DNA of 64,000 nucleotides from Brenneria populi (GTDB lineage Bacteria > Pseudomonadota > Gammaproteobacteria > Enterobacterales > Enterobacteriaceae): contig NZ_JAYWTM010000011.1 of assembly GCF_036016195.1 (NCBI RefSeq), forward strand, positions 1 through 64,000. The letters are read 5' to 3'. Both the position numbers and the translations under genes were made by a program. Of this stretch, positions 1-8,988 are shown in pieces (the first letter of the stretch is position 1; each line of letters begins with the position of its first letter). Under the pieces are notes generated by a model, which did no database searches, had not been told where the DNA came from, and saw only the letters and a program-made list of their open reading frames with translations.

Positions 1-2661
1 TACCTCTTCGGTAGCGGTAAACGCGAGGGTGATGCCCTCGTCTTCGTCAAAACCCAGCGCCACACGAGACGGCTTCTGCTGATGGGCCAAATGCGACAGC
101 AACGTCTGCGACAGTACCGGCAAAATCTGCTGATTGAGCAGGCTGTCGATGTTGCGCGCGCCGCTATCGGGCAGCAGACAGGCGGATACCAGCGCGTCGT
201 ACAGGCTTTCGTCAATCCGGCAATCGAGGTCATAGTGGCGGCGCAGGCGACGCGCCACCTGCTCCAACTTGATGGCGACGATACGGCGCAGCGCCACGGC
301 GTCAAGCGGCCGGAAGACGACGCTCTGGAAGCGCGCCAGCAGCGCGGGCTGGAAGTGGTCGCGCAGCACCGGGCGCAGCAGTTCCTGCTGCTGGGCGTCC
401 GTGGCGTCGGGCTGCTGGGCGTGCAGCGCCATCAGCGCGTCGCTGCCGAGGTTGGAGGTCATGATAATAACGGTATTGCGAAAATCGATTTCCCGCCCTT
501 CGCCGTCGCGCATCATGCCGCGGTCAAAGACCTGATAGAACAGATTCAGCACGTCGCGATGCGCTTTTTCCACTTCGTCCAGCAGTACCACGCTGTAAGG
601 GCGCTTACGCACCGCTTCGGTCAGTATGCCGCCCTGTCCATAGCCGACATAGCCCGGAGGGGATCCTTTCAGTTGCGAAACGGTGTGCGCTTCCTGATAT
701 TCGGAGAGGTTAATGGTGATCAGCGCCTGTTCGCCGCCGAACAGCGTGTCGGCCAGCGCCAGCGCGGTTTCGGTTTTGCCGACGCCGCTCGGCCCGACCA
801 GCAGGAATACGCCCAGCGGACCGTTCTCCGGCGTCAGCCCGGTCTTCGCCGCCCGCAGACGCTGGGCGATGGCGTTCAGCGCCGCATCCTGACCGATGAC
901 GCGTTCGCCCAGCTGTTGTTCCAGCGCCAGCAGGTTGGTTTGTTCATCCTTCAGCAAACTGCCGAGCGGTACGCCGGTCCAGTCGGCGATCACCGTCGCC
1001 ACGCTGCGCACATCCACATCCAGCGACAGCAGCGGCGCGCCGTCTTGCAGGGTCTCCAGCTCCGCCAGAAGATCGGTCAGCGACTCGTCTTCCTGCGGGT
1101 GCTGACGGGCGGCCAGAATACGATCGGCGATCGCCTTTTCCGCCATAAAACGCTGCTCCAGCGCTTGTAGCTCGGCGTCAAGCGCGGCGCGGCGCTCGGC
1201 GATGGCGATAAGACGCGTGCCGTCGGTATGCGGCAGCGCGCTAATATCCTGCTCGATGGCCTGCCGCTCCATATCCAGCGCGGTTAATTCGGCCTGCAGG
1301 CGGATCACTGCTTCAGGACGCGTATCCAATCCCATGCGCACCCGGGCGCTGGCGGTATCCAGCAGATCCACCGCTTTATCCGGCAGCTGACGCCCGGTAA
1401 GGTAGCGGCGCGACAGCGCGACCGCCGCCTGTACCGCATCGTCCTGAATATGCACCCCGTGATGTTTGGCGTACCTGGACTTCAGTCCGCGCAGCATCAG
1501 ACTGGCGCGCGCGTCGTCGGGCTCATCGACCTTAACCATCTGAAAGCGGCGTTCCAGCGCGGCGTCGCGCTCGAAATATTGTTTGTATTCAGACCAGGTG
1601 GTGGCGGCGATGGTGCGCAGTTCGCCGCGCGCCAGCGCCGGTTTCAGCAGATTGGCGGCATCGGCGCCGCCGGCCTGATTGCCGGCGCCGATAATGGTGT
1701 GCGCTTCATCAATAAACAGCAGCACCGGCTCCGCGGACTGCTGAACGCCCTCAATGACGTTTTTCAGGCGCTGTTCAAATTCGCCCTTCACGCCGGCGCC
1801 CGCTTGCAGCATGCCGAGATCGAGCGTGCGCACATGCACGGTTTTCAAACTATCGGGAACATCGCCCTCGGCAATGCGCAGCGCCAGCCCTTCCACCAAC
1901 GCGGTTTTACCGACGCCCGGTTCGCCCACCAAAATAGGGTTGTTTTTACGACGGCGCGACAGGATATCAATCATCTGGCGAATTTCACTGTCGCGGCCAA
2001 ATACCGGATCGATCTTTCCCGCCCGCGCATTGGCGGTAATATCAATAGTAAATTTATCGAGCGCGCTTTGGCCCGCCGTCTGGGGTTTATTTACCGCCGC
2101 CGCGGCATCCGCGCTTGCGGGTTGGCTTAGCGCGCCGGGCTGATTGTCGGCCACCGCCTCCGCTTCGGCGGACTGCCGTTGCCGTTCGGGGCTTTCATCA
2201 GACTGTTCATCCAGCAGCGGGCGCAGCCGTTCAAGCTGCGCCGAGGTCAGGCTCAGCAGGGGCCAGGCGTGGCTGGCGCGCAGCCAGTTCGGCTGGTTGA
2301 GCAGGGCTTGCAAAAGATGTACTGAACGGATAGTGCTGTCATTCTCTTCCAACGACGCAATAAGCCACGCCGCCTGCAGCAAACCGAGTAGAGGCGCGGA
2401 GAGGCTGGGACGGCGGGTAACGCTGTGCGGCAGCGTGTCCAGATGCCCAAGAAGCGCCTGCCACAGCTGATCCAGATCCCATTCGTAGCGCCGCGCAATC
2501 ACGGTAATGTCGCCTTCGCCGTTTTCCAGCAGCTTCAACAGCCAGTGTTCCAGCGTAATTTCGCGATGCGCCCGGGTCTGGCACAGTGCCGCCGCCGCAT
2601 CCAGAGCCACGGCACAATAAGGGTTGAGTCGACGCAGTAAAGAAGTAGAAGCGATATCCAT
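1..2661 (-). CDS. clpV: Type VI secretion ATPase TssH/ClpV (3' end beyond window)
   Basis: AAA+ unfoldase of the type VI secretion system. In this family it disassembles the contracted TssB/TssC sheath in the cytoplasm so that it can be reused. Translation from ATG 2661 stays open to the window edge (887 codons). It shows a Clp-N-like start (MDIASTSLLRRLNPYCA), a first Walker A (GEPGVGKT, near 1895-1920), and a second ATPase module with GPSGVGKT, the pore-type segment PPGYVGYG and a Walker B-like VVLLDEVEKAH. ClpV proteins are usually about 860-900 aa, so only a few residues should be missing. It is the last visible gene of the minus-strand T6SS operon, after hcp. The gap to hcp holds a terminator-like region and an inserted repeat, so clpV may depend on its own promoter. 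The segment between the Clp-N and ATPase domains is Ala/Gln/Pro-rich. Family call secure. Confidence 0.95.
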   Translation of the reverse strand, partial: MDIASTSLLRRLNPYCAVALDAAAALCQTRAHREITLEHWLLKLLENGEGDITVIARRYEWDLDQLWQALLGHLDTLPHSVTRRPSLSAPLLGLLQAAWLIASLEENDSTIRSVHLLQALLNQPNWLRASHAWPLLSLTSAQLERLRPLLDEQSDESPERQRQSAEAEAVADNQPGALSQPASADAAAAVNKPQTAGQSALDKFTIDITANARAGKIDPVFGRDSEIRQMIDILSRRRKNNPILVGEPGVGKTALVEGLALRIAEGDVPDSLKTVHVRTLDLGMLQAGAGVKGEFEQRLKNVIEGVQQSAEPVLLFIDEAHTIIGAGNQAGGADAANLLKPALARGELRTIAATTWSEYKQYFERDAALERRFQMVKVDEPDDARASLMLRGLKSRYAKHHGVHIQDDAVQAAVALSRRYLTGRQLPDKAVDLLDTASARVRMGLDTRPEAVIRLQAELTALDMERQAIEQDISALPHTDGTRLIAIAERRAALDAELQALEQRFMAEKAIADRILAARQHPQEDESLTDLLAELETLQDGAPLLSLDVDVRSVATVIADWTGVPLGSLLKDEQTNLLALEQQLGERVIGQDAALNAIAQRLRAAKTGLTPENGPLGVFLLVGPSGVGKTETALALADTLFGGEQALITINLSEYQEAHTVSQLKGSPPGYVGYGQGGILTEAVRKRPYSVVLLDEVEKAHRDVLNLFYQVFDRGMMRDGEGREIDFRNTVIIMTSNLGSDALMALHAQQPDATDAQQQELLRPVLRDHFQPALLARFQSVVFRPLDAVALRRIVAIKLEQVARRLRRHYDLDCRIDESLYDALVSACLLPDSGARNIDSLLNQQILPVLSQTLLSHLAHQQKPSRVALGFDEDEGITLAFTATEEV

Positions 2662-2714
2662 AAGAGTCCCGTCTCGTTGCAAAGCCATCAGGCCAAAGGG
2701 GGTTGTTAACCATA

Positions 2715-2922
2715 AGAGCCTGTCCCAGTAGGCGTAATTGGCGCGGTCAGTCTGGACACGAACAGCGCGCAGACAACATGCCGTGCATGTTGAACGGACC
2801 AGGGGCCGGCCCGAAGGGCGAGCGTAGCGAGTAAACCGGAGCGTACACGGAGTACGTGAGGGTTTCGGGCTCTGCCCAGGGCCAAAATGGCCAGTGAAAT
2901 AGTCCTAATGGGATAGGCTCTA
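2715..2922. mobile_element. MITE-like element with terminal inverted repeats and 7-bp duplication
   Basis: An element of about 208 bp is bounded by imperfect 18-bp inverted repeats: AGAGCCTGTCCCAGTAGG at 2715-2732 and CCTAATGGGATAGGCTCT at 2904-2921 (two mismatches when paired). It is flanked by a perfect 7-bp direct repeat AACCATA at 2708-2714 and 2923-2929, as expected for a target-site duplication. It encodes no protein of its own. It sits about 50 bp upstream of the clpV start codon and separates it from hcp. The element name is unknown to me. Confidence 0.75.
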
Positions 2923-3000
2923 AACCATAGCTACCGCACGGCCTGTAATAGTCCGTTTGGCCATGCTCTATATTGTGTTAACCCTTCGCGGGGTAAAGCA

Positions 3001-3026
3001 TAAAAAAGCCAGCGGCAAAACCGCTG
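3001..3026 (-). terminator. Intrinsic terminator downstream of hcp
   Basis: Read on the minus strand, CAGCGG-TTTTG-CCGCTG is followed within three bases by a run of six T (complement of 3002-3007). It is the third hairpin after the hcp stop codon and the only one with a T-run. It probably ends the tssB-hcp transcript. Confidence 0.7.
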
Positions 3027-3038
3027 AACGGTACGTCA

Positions 3039-3069
3039 GAGGCGCGGGAACAGCGTGTTCCCGCGCCTC
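3039..3069. other. Perfect 14-bp stem hairpin after hcp
   Basis: GAGGCGCGGGAACA and its exact complement enclose a 3-nt loop. There is no T-run on either side. It could stabilise the 3' end of the hcp mRNA or act with the neighbouring terminator. Confidence 0.7.
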
Positions 3070-3072
3070 GCC

Positions 3073-3108
3073 GTTTATTACGCCGGGCTATCGCCTGGCG
3101 TAATAAAC
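3073..3108. other. 12-bp stem hairpin just after the hcp stop codon
   Basis: GTTTATTACGCC at 3073-3084 pairs perfectly with 3097-3108 around a 12-nt loop. It begins about 10 bp past the hcp stop codon. It may protect the very abundant hcp message from 3' exonucleases (inference). Confidence 0.6.
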
Positions 3109-3118
3109 AGGCTTATCA

Positions 3119-3610
3119 TCAGGCCTGGGCGCGTTCATTCCAGGAGTCGGAATGAATGATGTTGCCGTCTTTGTAGGTCCAGATGATTTTTTCGTAGCGC
3201 AGTTCCACCACTTCCAGGTGGTTATGCTTCTCTTTGGCGGGATCTTTGATGTCGTACATCAGCGGAGCGACCTTCACCACTTTGACGTTCTCAAGCGTGG
3301 TGTTGAAGTACTCTTTTTCCTGTCCGGCATCGTCGATTTTGTACCATTTGAACTCGGCGGACTTCAGGGTTTGCCCGGAAGTCACCGCCTTGTACAGATA
3401 AGGGGTTGAAGAATCCACTTCTTTGGTAAAGACTAGCGGAGCGTGCACGCGGGTGCCGGTTAGTTTACCCGTGTTGTTATCCGTAGGGATGTGCAGGGAG
3501 TGGTCCAACGCAACGACTTCGATGCTGCCTTCACGGTTTTGTACATTAACAGAACCTTTGATGTCCGCACCGCCGTCGTCCTTTAACCAAAGATAAGCTG
3601 GAATAGCCAT
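3119..3610 (-). CDS. hcp: Type VI secretion tube protein Hcp (TssD)
   Basis: Hcp forms the hexameric rings stacked inside the contractile sheath. It is exported with the spike and can carry effectors. The 163-aa product starts MAIPAYLWLKDDGG and has the usual Hcp beta-barrel pattern, including EVVALDHSL and the C-terminal VVELRYEKIIWTYKDGNI block. ATG 3610 follows a good ribosome site (GGAG, seven bases upstream). The gene is 53 bp downstream of the OmpA-like gene; that gap carries a small GTCGCC/GGCGAC hairpin (3638-3655). Three hairpins follow the stop codon, consistent with a message produced in excess over its neighbours. No C-terminal toxin extension is seen, so this is a structural Hcp. 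Confidence 0.96.
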   Translation of the reverse strand: MAIPAYLWLKDDGGADIKGSVNVQNREGSIEVVALDHSLHIPTDNNTGKLTGTRVHAPLVFTKEVDSSTPYLYKAVTSGQTLKSAEFKWYKIDDAGQEKEYFNTTLENVKVVKVAPLMYDIKDPAKEKHNHLEVVELRYEKIIWTYKDGNIIHSDSWNERAQA

Positions 3611-3663
3611 TGTATTACTCCTTATTTGCTATGAAATGTCGCCACAGGCGGCGACGCGATTGA

Positions 3664-5328
3664 TTAGTCCGGATCCCTGGCGATCGGCTGGCAGGCCTCT
3701 GCGTCAGGTACCAGACTGATTTCAACCCTGCGGTTCTTAGCCCGACCCGCATCGGTTGAGTTCGTAGCGACCGGTTGCGTTGCACCATATCCCCGCACCG
3801 CAAAGCAGGTGGCGGAGATGTCGCTGGTTTTAATCATCCAGTCACGGACCGCTTCCGCTCGGGCCAGTGACAGTTTCATATTGGCGTTCGCATCGCCGGT
3901 GGCATCGGTGTGACCGGTAATGAGCACAATCCAGCCCGGCTTTCCTTTAATGGCGAACAGCGTGTCTACCAATACCTTGGTCGACCCCTCTTTCAATTCC
4001 GCTTTTCCCACTTCGAACAGCGACATGCTGTCAAGCCGAATCGGCTCGGCGGGCGGCTCCTCTTTCGGCGGCGGCGGCGGTTGATAGCCGCGAATGGCGG
4101 CCATCAGCGGCGGATACAGCCGTTCCCCCGGATAGAGCCAAAACCCCAGACGCCCCGGTACGCCGTTGCGCTGGTAATCCTCCAGCAGCGATGCGTCCTG
4201 CTTTAACTGTTTCAACGCTTCGGCCTTGGGCTGGTAATTATTCATATCAATAGCGTGATAACGCGTCAGATCGCTGGTCACCTCGCGCAGCAGCTGCTGA
4301 TTGTTCCAGGCGGAACAGGAGATCGCCGTCACCAGAAAAACCGCCGCCATCGCTATGGCGTAGCCAAGAGCGCGCACCTTTGGCGGATAGCCGCGCCTCT
4401 CCGGCAGCAGGCTAAGCAACGGGTCGGGAAAACGCTTGGCTTCGTCGTCGCGGCTTTCGCCGATGGTGACCGGAACCAGCGTGGTTTTTTCCATGACCCA
4501 GCGCTGCCATAAATTATCCGCCGCCGGCGGACGGGCGACAAACGACAGGCCGGTCGCCAACGGCCGCAACGGCGCGCAGGGCTGACTGTCGGTTGCGCAC
4601 TCCGCAATAACATATTGCTTCATCCAGCGAATCCAGGCTTCGAACCGTACCGCCTGACGCAGCTTGCGATCCTGCTCGGCGGGCGTGCCGCTGCGCAGCC
4701 AGTCGCCCAACTCATGCGAAGACTGGATTCCGGTCCAGATCCGCGCCTGGCGGCTGCCGGCATTACAGTTAAACCACGGCGCATGATGCCCGTTCAGATA
4801 ACCGATCAGCATAACCTTGGGCCGTCGGCCGCAAATTTGTTTAAGGCGCGAGACCTGAAAACGGAACTCGCGAATTTGCCCGCCCATAACCGGCAGATCG
4901 TCATGCTGTTCGGGAAACAGCGCCAGCATGGCATGCAGCTGGCTTGCCCACTCCGGACGGACCGAGACCAGCAGCTCCGCCAGCGGCCCTAATTCCGCCA
5001 GCGCCGGCACGCGGATATAGCAGCCTTGAGTGGTATCACGCAGCGGCGCTCCGGCGAAAAGCCATTCGATGCCCTCCCCCGCGGTAAGAACGATCGGCAG
5101 CCGGTAGTTCTCGCCCGGCAGCGCCGCCAGCAGCGCATCCATATTGTGATGCTCGCGCAGCGCGCGCACCGCGCGGCCGGTACGGAACCAGGCCACGCCC
5201 GCCACCAGCGCAATCGCCAACGCGCTGATGACCTTAAAAGCCGTTCCGGCGGGGAACCAGAACAAACAGAGGATAAGGGCCAGCACACAGCCCATACCCC
5301 ACAAAGCCCGCTTTAATGCCATACTCAA
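3664..5328 (-). CDS. T6SS-associated OmpA-family inner-membrane protein
   Basis: A 554-aa protein with two N-terminal hydrophobic segments (about residues 8-27 and 32-48), a third near 317-340, then a proline-rich linker (QPPPPPKEEPP). The C-terminal OmpA/MotB-like domain contains TGHTD and LSLARAEAVRDW, the motif set that binds peptidoglycan diaminopimelate. In T6SS loci such a domain is either fused to TssL or TssM or encoded separately, and it anchors the TssJLM membrane complex to the cell wall. Here TssL has no OmpA domain, so this separate gene, 12 bp downstream of tssL, probably supplies that function. The long central region (about 60-310) was not matched to a named domain. TssM and TssJ are not in the window. 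Confidence 0.85.
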   Translation of the reverse strand: MSMALKRALWGMGCVLALILCLFWFPAGTAFKVISALAIALVAGVAWFRTGRAVRALREHHNMDALLAALPGENYRLPIVLTAGEGIEWLFAGAPLRDTTQGCYIRVPALAELGPLAELLVSVRPEWASQLHAMLALFPEQHDDLPVMGGQIREFRFQVSRLKQICGRRPKVMLIGYLNGHHAPWFNCNAGSRQARIWTGIQSSHELGDWLRSGTPAEQDRKLRQAVRFEAWIRWMKQYVIAECATDSQPCAPLRPLATGLSFVARPPAADNLWQRWVMEKTTLVPVTIGESRDDEAKRFPDPLLSLLPERRGYPPKVRALGYAIAMAAVFLVTAISCSAWNNQQLLREVTSDLTRYHAIDMNNYQPKAEALKQLKQDASLLEDYQRNGVPGRLGFWLYPGERLYPPLMAAIRGYQPPPPPKEEPPAEPIRLDSMSLFEVGKAELKEGSTKVLVDTLFAIKGKPGWIVLITGHTDATGDANANMKLSLARAEAVRDWMIKTSDISATCFAVRGYGATQPVATNSTDAGRAKNRRVEISLVPDAEACQPIARDPD

Positions 5329-5339
5329 CGGACGACTCC

Positions 5340-6005
5340 TTAGCCCTGATTAGCCGACAACCATGCGCTAAGTAATTGTTGTAACTGATAGTGCAGTCCA
5401 AACCACACGCCGGCGACCGCCAGCACGGCGATCCCGCACCAGAACCAGAGAGAGCGGAAACAGCGTAACCCACGCCCCTCGCGCCGGGCGTTGACCAGTA
5501 ATGGCTCTTCCCCCTCTTGCACCGTAAACGGACCGACCTTCTGCGCCAGCGCGTCGAGTAACGCCTGCCGCTCCTGCTGCGGCTGGTTGCGGTAGCGCCC
5601 TTCGAAGCCCATCATCAGCACGCGATGCAGGCAGGTCAGCACCAGCGGATCGGCGCCGGGCTGCTGCAGACTCTGGCGGATGCGCTCATAGAGCACCTCG
5701 CCGGCCTGAAGCGTATTGAAAAAGCGCGCCTGGAGCGGCGTGCGCATCCAAATGTCGTAGCCATTGTCCAACTGCGGGCGATTGAGCACGGTTTCATCCA
5801 GCAGCGCGCACTGGGCGTAGCTCACCTGGTCTACCGTCTCCTGGCCGTAGCCGGCTTCCGTCAGGCGCTGCCGGGCCAGTTCCACCAGTTCGACGCCTTT
5901 CTGATACAGCGCCTCTCCCTGCTCGGCTACGGCGCCGTTGCGCAACGCGACCACCATCAGCCAGGTATCGCGCAGCAATACGTCTATCGAGAATTCTGTT
6001 TTCAT
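5340..6005 (-). CDS. tssL: Type VI secretion membrane protein TssL (DotU/IcmH family)
   Basis: TssL is an inner-membrane component of the T6SS membrane complex and contacts the baseplate through TssK. The 221-aa product has the DotU-type cytoplasmic helical domain, including the segments AQCALLDETVL and WMRTPLQARFFNTLQAGE. One C-terminal transmembrane helix (about residues 187-206, WFWCGIAVLAVAGVWFGL) gives the tail-anchored topology of the family. The start overlaps the tssK stop codon by four bases (ATGA), so translation is probably coupled. No peptidoglycan-binding extension is present; see the OmpA-family gene immediately downstream. Confidence 0.93.
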   Translation of the reverse strand: MKTEFSIDVLLRDTWLMVVALRNGAVAEQGEALYQKGVELVELARQRLTEAGYGQETVDQVSYAQCALLDETVLNRPQLDNGYDIWMRTPLQARFFNTLQAGEVLYERIRQSLQQPGADPLVLTCLHRVLMMGFEGRYRNQPQQERQALLDALAQKVGPFTVQEGEEPLLVNARREGRGLRCFRSLWFWCGIAVLAVAGVWFGLHYQLQQLLSAWLSANQG

Positions 6006-7351
6006 GATCGCAGTACCGCAAAAAGTTCAAGCTGAATATCGGTGAGAATACCCGGTACATAAAAAGCGCAGAGGCCGGATTCCAGCATCGCCTTAGCCGC
6101 CGGGTGGTTCAGGTCGAAAGCGAAATACTGATTTTCCAGCCGCAGCGGAATGGCCGCCGGCACATGGCTGAGCGGTATCAGCGGAATACCGTTCAGGGCG
6201 ACGTTGATAATGTTATTGACATCATCCGGCGCCCCGACTTTACACAGCATCGGGAAACGGGTTTGCAGTTCATGCGCCGGCAGCGACGAACGCACCGACA
6301 GGTAGAAATCGGCGTCTTCCTTGAGACGGCTATCGTTGAGACGCGCCAGCCACTGATTTTCACGCACGGTTTCAAATTCAATGGCGATAACCCGCGACGG
6401 CAGACTGGCTTCCAGCAAATTGCCGATCAGGCTGAATAACGGCGGAAAGACCTCGGTGAGTTTATCGTGCTGGTAACGCGGTATCGCCGCCACGTCATGC
6501 TCCAGCGAAAAGGTCATCAGAGCCCCGGCCAGACGCACCAGCTCGCGGTAGATAAGCTCGGGATGCAGCGCGGGGGACTCCAGAAAATCGGCCAGTACCG
6601 GCTCATAGGTATTCAGGGCGTTAAGCAGCCAGAACAGCGAAACATCGGCCACGGCGAAGTCGGCCATACGCTGATTGCTCTCGCGGCGCATCCCCATTAA
6701 GCGGGTACGCTTGGCGCGCAGCTGCGTCAACCGCAAACTGAGCTGATCGCACAGCGCCGGGCTGGCGCTGAACGCCAGCAGCGGAGGGATGAACTGTTTA
6801 TCCAGCGTCCAGCCCCCTTGCCCGTCCCGTTGAATACGCGCGATGGGGCATACCATCAGCTCATCGTTATTATCGGTATTGAAGCGCAGCGACAGGGCGT
6901 AGCGCTCCACCGCGATAGATTCGGTTTCGCTGCCGAACATATCCTGCACCACCGCCCATTCCTGCTGATAACGCAGAGGACGCTCCATCGCCTCGTCGTT
7001 CATACGGCAGTTGCCGCCGTTGGCGTGCTCCAGCGGCAGGCCGAGCAACACCTCGACCGTATTGACATCCGCGGGGATGACGCGTTGCAAATCACAGGCG
7101 GCGGGCAGATTATCCGCCCGGGAAGAGTCCACCAGCGTACCGTCCGGCATACGGACCGTCAGCCGCTGCGCCTTTAGCCGATTAAGACGCAACGCGTCCT
7201 CGTCAAACTGCGCCGCCAATACCCCCCAGGGATTCACCAGCCCCAACCGGGCGATGCACTCATTGGTCAGCGCTTCCCATCTTGCCTGTTGCTGAAATTG
7301 CTGCGGAGCCAAAAATGCCCCTTCAACCCAAAGCGGTCGAAAGACTTTCAT
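6002..7351 (-). CDS. tssK: Type VI secretion baseplate protein TssK
   Basis: TssK links the phage-like baseplate to the TssJLM membrane complex. The 449-aa product begins MKVFRPLWVEGAFLAPQQFQQQARWE, the typical N-terminal shoulder motif (LW-EG-FL-PQ-FQQQ), and keeps the family length of about 445 aa. It lies 36 bp after tssC and overlaps tssL by four bases. No truncation or unusual insertion is visible. Assignment rests on family resemblance and locus order. Confidence 0.94.
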   Translation of the reverse strand: MKVFRPLWVEGAFLAPQQFQQQARWEALTNECIARLGLVNPWGVLAAQFDEDALRLNRLKAQRLTVRMPDGTLVDSSRADNLPAACDLQRVIPADVNTVEVLLGLPLEHANGGNCRMNDEAMERPLRYQQEWAVVQDMFGSETESIAVERYALSLRFNTDNNDELMVCPIARIQRDGQGGWTLDKQFIPPLLAFSASPALCDQLSLRLTQLRAKRTRLMGMRRESNQRMADFAVADVSLFWLLNALNTYEPVLADFLESPALHPELIYRELVRLAGALMTFSLEHDVAAIPRYQHDKLTEVFPPLFSLIGNLLEASLPSRVIAIEFETVRENQWLARLNDSRLKEDADFYLSVRSSLPAHELQTRFPMLCKVGAPDDVNNIINVALNGIPLIPLSHVPAAIPLRLENQYFAFDLNHPAAKAMLESGLCAFYVPGILTDIQLELFAVLRS

Positions 7352-7387
7352 GATGACCTCGAATAAAAATGCTTACTTTTTTATCTT

Positions 7388-8929
7388 TTATACTTTTGCT
7401 TTCGGCATCTGGGACACCAGCGACAGGTTGACGTCCATGCCTTCCACCTGGAAGTGAGGCACGGCGTACAGCTTGACGCGGAAGAAGCCCGGGTTGTCTT
7501 CGATATCCTCAACCGTCACGCGGGCTTCGCGCAGCGGGTGCGACGCCTGCAAATCGTCCGACGGATCGGTCATTTCGGTGACCAGGGTGTTGATCCAGTT
7601 ATTGAGCTCCAGCTCCAGCATCCGGCGATCTTTGGTGGTGCCGATATTTTCGCGCTGCAGTAGCTTCAGATAATGCGCAATCCGCGACAGCAGGAAAATG
7701 TACGGCAGGCGCGAGTTAATCCGACTATTGGCCGTCGCTTCCTGCGTGTCGTACAGCGCCGGTTTCTGAGCCGAGTTGGCGGAGAAGAAGCAGGCGTAAT
7801 CGCGGTTTTTGTAGTAGGAGAGCGGGATGAAGCCTAAACCGGCGAATTCGAACTCGCGCGTTTCCGGGATCATCACTTCGGAAGGAATTTTCACCTGATT
7901 GCCGACGCCCAGATCGTAAAGATGAATCGGCAGATCGGTCACCGCGCCGCCCGCCTGCGGGCCGCGAATCTGTACGCACCAGCCGTTGTTGATAAAGCTG
8001 CGCACCATATTGGCGGCGAAAGCGAAAGAGGCGTTGCTCCACAGGTAGCTGCCGTGGTCCGGACCTTTTACCTCTTCAACATAGTTGAAACTGCGCACCG
8101 GGACGGTATCCGGGCCATAAGGCAGGCGGCCCAGCACGCGCGGCAGCGTCAGACCGATATAACGCGCGTCGTCGGTTTCGCGGAACGCTTTCCATTTAAT
8201 GTATTCGGCGCGATCGAAATAGCTGGCGATATCCTTAATCCCCGCCACTTCCTCCATGCTTTCCTTACCGAAAAACGCCGGCCCGACGGAGGCGATAAAC
8301 GGCATATGCGCAGAAGCGGCCACGCGCGAGATATTACGCAGCAGGGCGATATCCTGCGGGCTGCGGTCGAATTCATAGTTGGCGATGGTGGAACCAATCG
8401 GCTCGCCGCCGGGGGTGTCGTATTCCTGGATGTAGGTGTGATGATAGAAACCGCTTTGCACGATTTCCGGCGCGTCTTCGAAGTCTTCGCGCAAATCTTC
8501 TTTGCTGGCGTCCAGCACTTCGATTTTAACGTTTTGCCGAAAATCGGTGCGATCGACCAGGAACTTCAGCCCGCGCCACGCGGACTCCACTTTCTGAAAC
8601 TCGTCGTGGTGCATAACCTCGTCGAGCTGGCGGCTGATTTGCTCATCCAACGCGCTGATATGGTTATCAAGCAGCGTTTTATCCAGGCGATCCACCTTAA
8701 CGGCGGATTCTTTTAACAGATTCAGAAACACGCTGACCGCGGCGGTGACGCGTTCATCCGTCGTGGTGTCCGCCAGCGCATCGCTATCCTGAAAAGATTC
8801 TATATCACTAAGGCGTTCAATCGGGTTGAGGTTGATTTTTTCAAACAATCTCTGATAAACGCCGCCGGCAGACGTTTCTTCAGTAACCGTGTTTGCCGCC
8901 GGTGCGGCCTGATTCTTTTGTTGAGCCAT
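7388..8929 (-). CDS. tssC: Type VI secretion sheath large subunit TssC
   Basis: TssC pairs with TssB to build the contractile sheath around the Hcp tube. The 513-aa product has conserved TssC blocks: AWRGLKFLVDRTDF, EVLDASKEDLREDFEDA, YEFDRSPQDIALLRNISRVAASAHMPF and the C-terminal VEDIEDNPGFFRVKLYAVPHFQVEG. Length is normal for the family (about 490-515 aa). It follows tssB by 59 bp and is read in the same direction. Confidence 0.96.
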   Translation of the reverse strand: MAQQKNQAAPAANTVTEETSAGGVYQRLFEKINLNPIERLSDIESFQDSDALADTTTDERVTAAVSVFLNLLKESAVKVDRLDKTLLDNHISALDEQISRQLDEVMHHDEFQKVESAWRGLKFLVDRTDFRQNVKIEVLDASKEDLREDFEDAPEIVQSGFYHHTYIQEYDTPGGEPIGSTIANYEFDRSPQDIALLRNISRVAASAHMPFIASVGPAFFGKESMEEVAGIKDIASYFDRAEYIKWKAFRETDDARYIGLTLPRVLGRLPYGPDTVPVRSFNYVEEVKGPDHGSYLWSNASFAFAANMVRSFINNGWCVQIRGPQAGGAVTDLPIHLYDLGVGNQVKIPSEVMIPETREFEFAGLGFIPLSYYKNRDYACFFSANSAQKPALYDTQEATANSRINSRLPYIFLLSRIAHYLKLLQRENIGTTKDRRMLELELNNWINTLVTEMTDPSDDLQASHPLREARVTVEDIEDNPGFFRVKLYAVPHFQVEGMDVNLSLVSQMPKAKV

Positions 8930-8988
8930 TTTTCAAATTCCTTTCCTACACATTCTGCTGAAACAAAACAGCGCCGTAACTCGGCGTA

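Noticed and set aside
82..1170. Long plus-strand open frame opposite clpV
   Set aside because: It is antisense to the secure clpV reading frame, Gln/Arg-rich and without family resemblance; a codon-bias shadow.
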